Source: Candidatus Peregrinibacteria bacterium
GTDB lineage: Bacteria; Patescibacteriota; Gracilibacteria; UBA1369; PNNO01
Direction of reading: 5' to 3'
NCBI GenBank assembly: GCA_014728955.1
Contig: WJKT01000101.1
Location: 1-7,037 of the forward strand
Length of the DNA: 7,037 bases
In this document: positions 5,931 through 7,037 of the stretch, one piece after another
How positions within the stretch are numbered: position 1 is the first letter of the stretch
Layout of the letters: each line of letters opens with the position of its first letter
Translations under genes and position numbers: made by a program
The notes under the pieces: model-generated
Seen by the model: only the letters and a program-made list of their open reading frames with translations
Told to the model about the DNA's origin: nothing
Database searches by the model: none

Positions 5931-5958
5931 TGACCAATGCTTTATTTTATGCCATTAT
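5930..5958 (+). promoter_or_regulatory. Promoter candidate for the rel gene
   Basis: TTGACC (5930-5935, five of six) and CATTAT (5953-5958, four of six) are 17 bases apart, predicting a start near 5965 and a leader of about 28 bases. It lies in the 62-bp gap between divergent mnmA and rel. I found no comparably good promoter for mnmA on the other strand, only loose -10-like matches (GATAAT at 5954-5959, TAAAAT at 5944-5949). Confidence 0.4.
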
Positions 5959-5992
5959 CTAACAACCCACGGGCCTTTTCATTGTTCATAAT

Positions 5993-7037
5993 ATGGCAAA
6001 TTATAAAAAAGTAAATATCGATAGGAAATTAGAGAAGATAATAAAGAATGTCCAGGACTATCTTCCTCAGTTTAATGAAAAAAAATTTATTGAGGCTTTT
6101 GAATTTGCTGCCGAGGCACATAAAGACCAGATGAGAAAAGACGGGAAAACGCCATATATTATTCATCCGCTGGAAGCGGTACTTACTCTTACGAAACTGC
6201 ATGCCGATGAAGATTCGCTAATTGCCGCTTTACTCCACGATGTCCCCGAAGACACCACATATACTCTGGAAGATGTCGAAAAACGCTTTGGTGAAAAAGT
6301 TGTTTTTTTAGTTGACGGCATAACCAAATTATCCAAAGTATACTATCGTCATGATATGGCCGAACGTCAAGTTGAATCGCTGAAAAAACTTCTTATTCAT
6401 AGCGCTAAAGATCCTCGTGTTATTCTTATTAAATTAGCTGACCGCCTACACAATATGCGTACGCTTGAATTTGTCCGGGCGGAAAAGAGACTTCGTATTG
6501 CAAAAGAAACGCTGGAAATTTATGTTCCCATCGCTAATTTACTAGGTATTGATCATATAAAAAAGACCCTCGAAGCATACTGTTTTCAATATTTATTTCC
6601 CAAGGATCACAAAGCAATTGTTGAAATCCTTAAAAAAACAAAAATCAAACAAGCGAATGTTCTTGAAAAAACCATTACCGTTATCCGCAAAGAGCTTGAA
6701 AAAGAAAACATAAAGAATTTCAAATTATACGGAAGAGAAAAAAGCCCCTACAGTATTTTCAAAAAAACGATTCGAAAAAATAAAAAACCCGATGAACTGG
6801 AAGATCTTCTGGCTCTGCGAATTATTGTTAACGATATTAAAGAATGCTATTTGGTATTGGGTATTATTCATTCCATTTTCAAACCAAAACCGGGACGATT
6901 TAAAGATTATATAGCTGTTCCGAAATCTAACGGCTATCAAAGTTTACATACTGTCGTGTTCGGCTACAAAGGACAAACAACAGAATTTCAGATTCGCACT
7001 CATGATATGCATTTGGAAGCTCAGTATGGTATAGCAG
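5993..7037 (+). CDS. rel: Bifunctional (p)ppGpp synthetase/hydrolase (RelA/SpoT family), C-terminus cut by window edge
   Basis: The enzyme makes and breaks the stringent-response alarmones pppGpp and ppGpp. The first 348 residues are present, covering the catalytic half. The HD hydrolase domain has H58 (YIIHPLEAV), H82-D83 with E86-D87 (HDVPEDT) and D150 with N154 (LADRLHNMRT), so hydrolysis should be active. The synthetase domain has GREKSPYSI, DLLALRIIV (D271), the G-loop GRFKDYIAVPKSNGYQSLHT (301-320) and the catalytic glutamate E331 in EFQIRT. The RFKD form is the one known from bifunctional Rel enzymes, not the EFDD of synthetase-only RelA. The regulatory TGS, helical and ACT domains would lie beyond the right edge. 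An in-frame TAA at 5960-5962 and no earlier ATG fix this start; no Shine-Dalgarno is seen. It is divergent from mnmA. Confidence 0.96.
   Translation, partial: MANYKKVNIDRKLEKIIKNVQDYLPQFNEKKFIEAFEFAAEAHKDQMRKDGKTPYIIHPLEAVLTLTKLHADEDSLIAALLHDVPEDTTYTLEDVEKRFGEKVVFLVDGITKLSKVYYRHDMAERQVESLKKLLIHSAKDPRVILIKLADRLHNMRTLEFVRAEKRLRIAKETLEIYVPIANLLGIDHIKKTLEAYCFQYLFPKDHKAIVEILKKTKIKQANVLEKTITVIRKELEKENIKNFKLYGREKSPYSIFKKTIRKNKKPDELEDLLALRIIVNDIKECYLVLGIIHSIFKPKPGRFKDYIAVPKSNGYQSLHTVVFGYKGQTTEFQIRTHDMHLEAQYGIA

Noticed and set aside
1..7037. Searched by eye for CRISPR repeats, tRNA/rRNA genes, insertion sequences, retron or toxin-antitoxin-like genes
   Set aside because: No direct repeat array, cloverleaf-like sequence, transposase motif or defence-type domain was seen; nearly all of the window is coding.

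Overview
The window looks like a housekeeping stretch of a small-genome bacterium, most likely a member of the Candidate Phyla Radiation (Patescibacteria). That placement is inference. It rests on the style of the DNA ligase (a changed domain Ia), the CC-containing insert in MnmA, and three short hypothetical proteins that resemble families I remember from CPR genomes. The DNA is AT-rich. No gene start has a convincing Shine-Dalgarno sequence. mnmA ends at a TGA immediately after the family's normal C-terminus, so the standard bacterial code is likely, which argues against the Gracilibacteria/Absconditabacteria lineages that read TGA as glycine.

Layout. 1-1992 (-): NAD-dependent DNA ligase ligA, cut by the left edge inside its BRCT domain. 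2060-3897 (+): three co-directional genes of unknown function (138, 270 and 186 aa). The first two are 5 bp apart; the third has its own near-perfect sigma70-type promoter. 3916-4770 (-): a membrane-anchored sortase, convergent with the cluster. 4812-5930 (-): tRNA 2-thiouridylase mnmA, upstream of and co-directional with the sortase gene. 5993-7037 (+): the N-terminal 348 residues of a bifunctional RelA/SpoT (p)ppGpp synthetase/hydrolase, cut by the right edge. Intergenic gaps are all shorter than 70 bp. I saw no RNA gene, mobile element, CRISPR array or attachment site.

Functionally the known genes are separate jobs: DNA replication and repair (ligA), tRNA wobble modification (mnmA), stringent response (rel) and surface-protein attachment (sortase). 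Nothing ties them into one pathway. The least explained part is the three-gene cluster: a short helical protein ending in GDVYII, a Lys-rich protein whose C-terminal half resembles an NlpC/P60 or CHAP fold without catalytic residues, and an acidic coiled-coil protein. The other points worth a second look are an insert of about 42 residues in LigA carrying a sliding-clamp-like QTSLF motif, replacement of several NMN-binding residues in LigA domain Ia, and a nearly identical leader motif shared by the 186-aa gene and the sortase gene.
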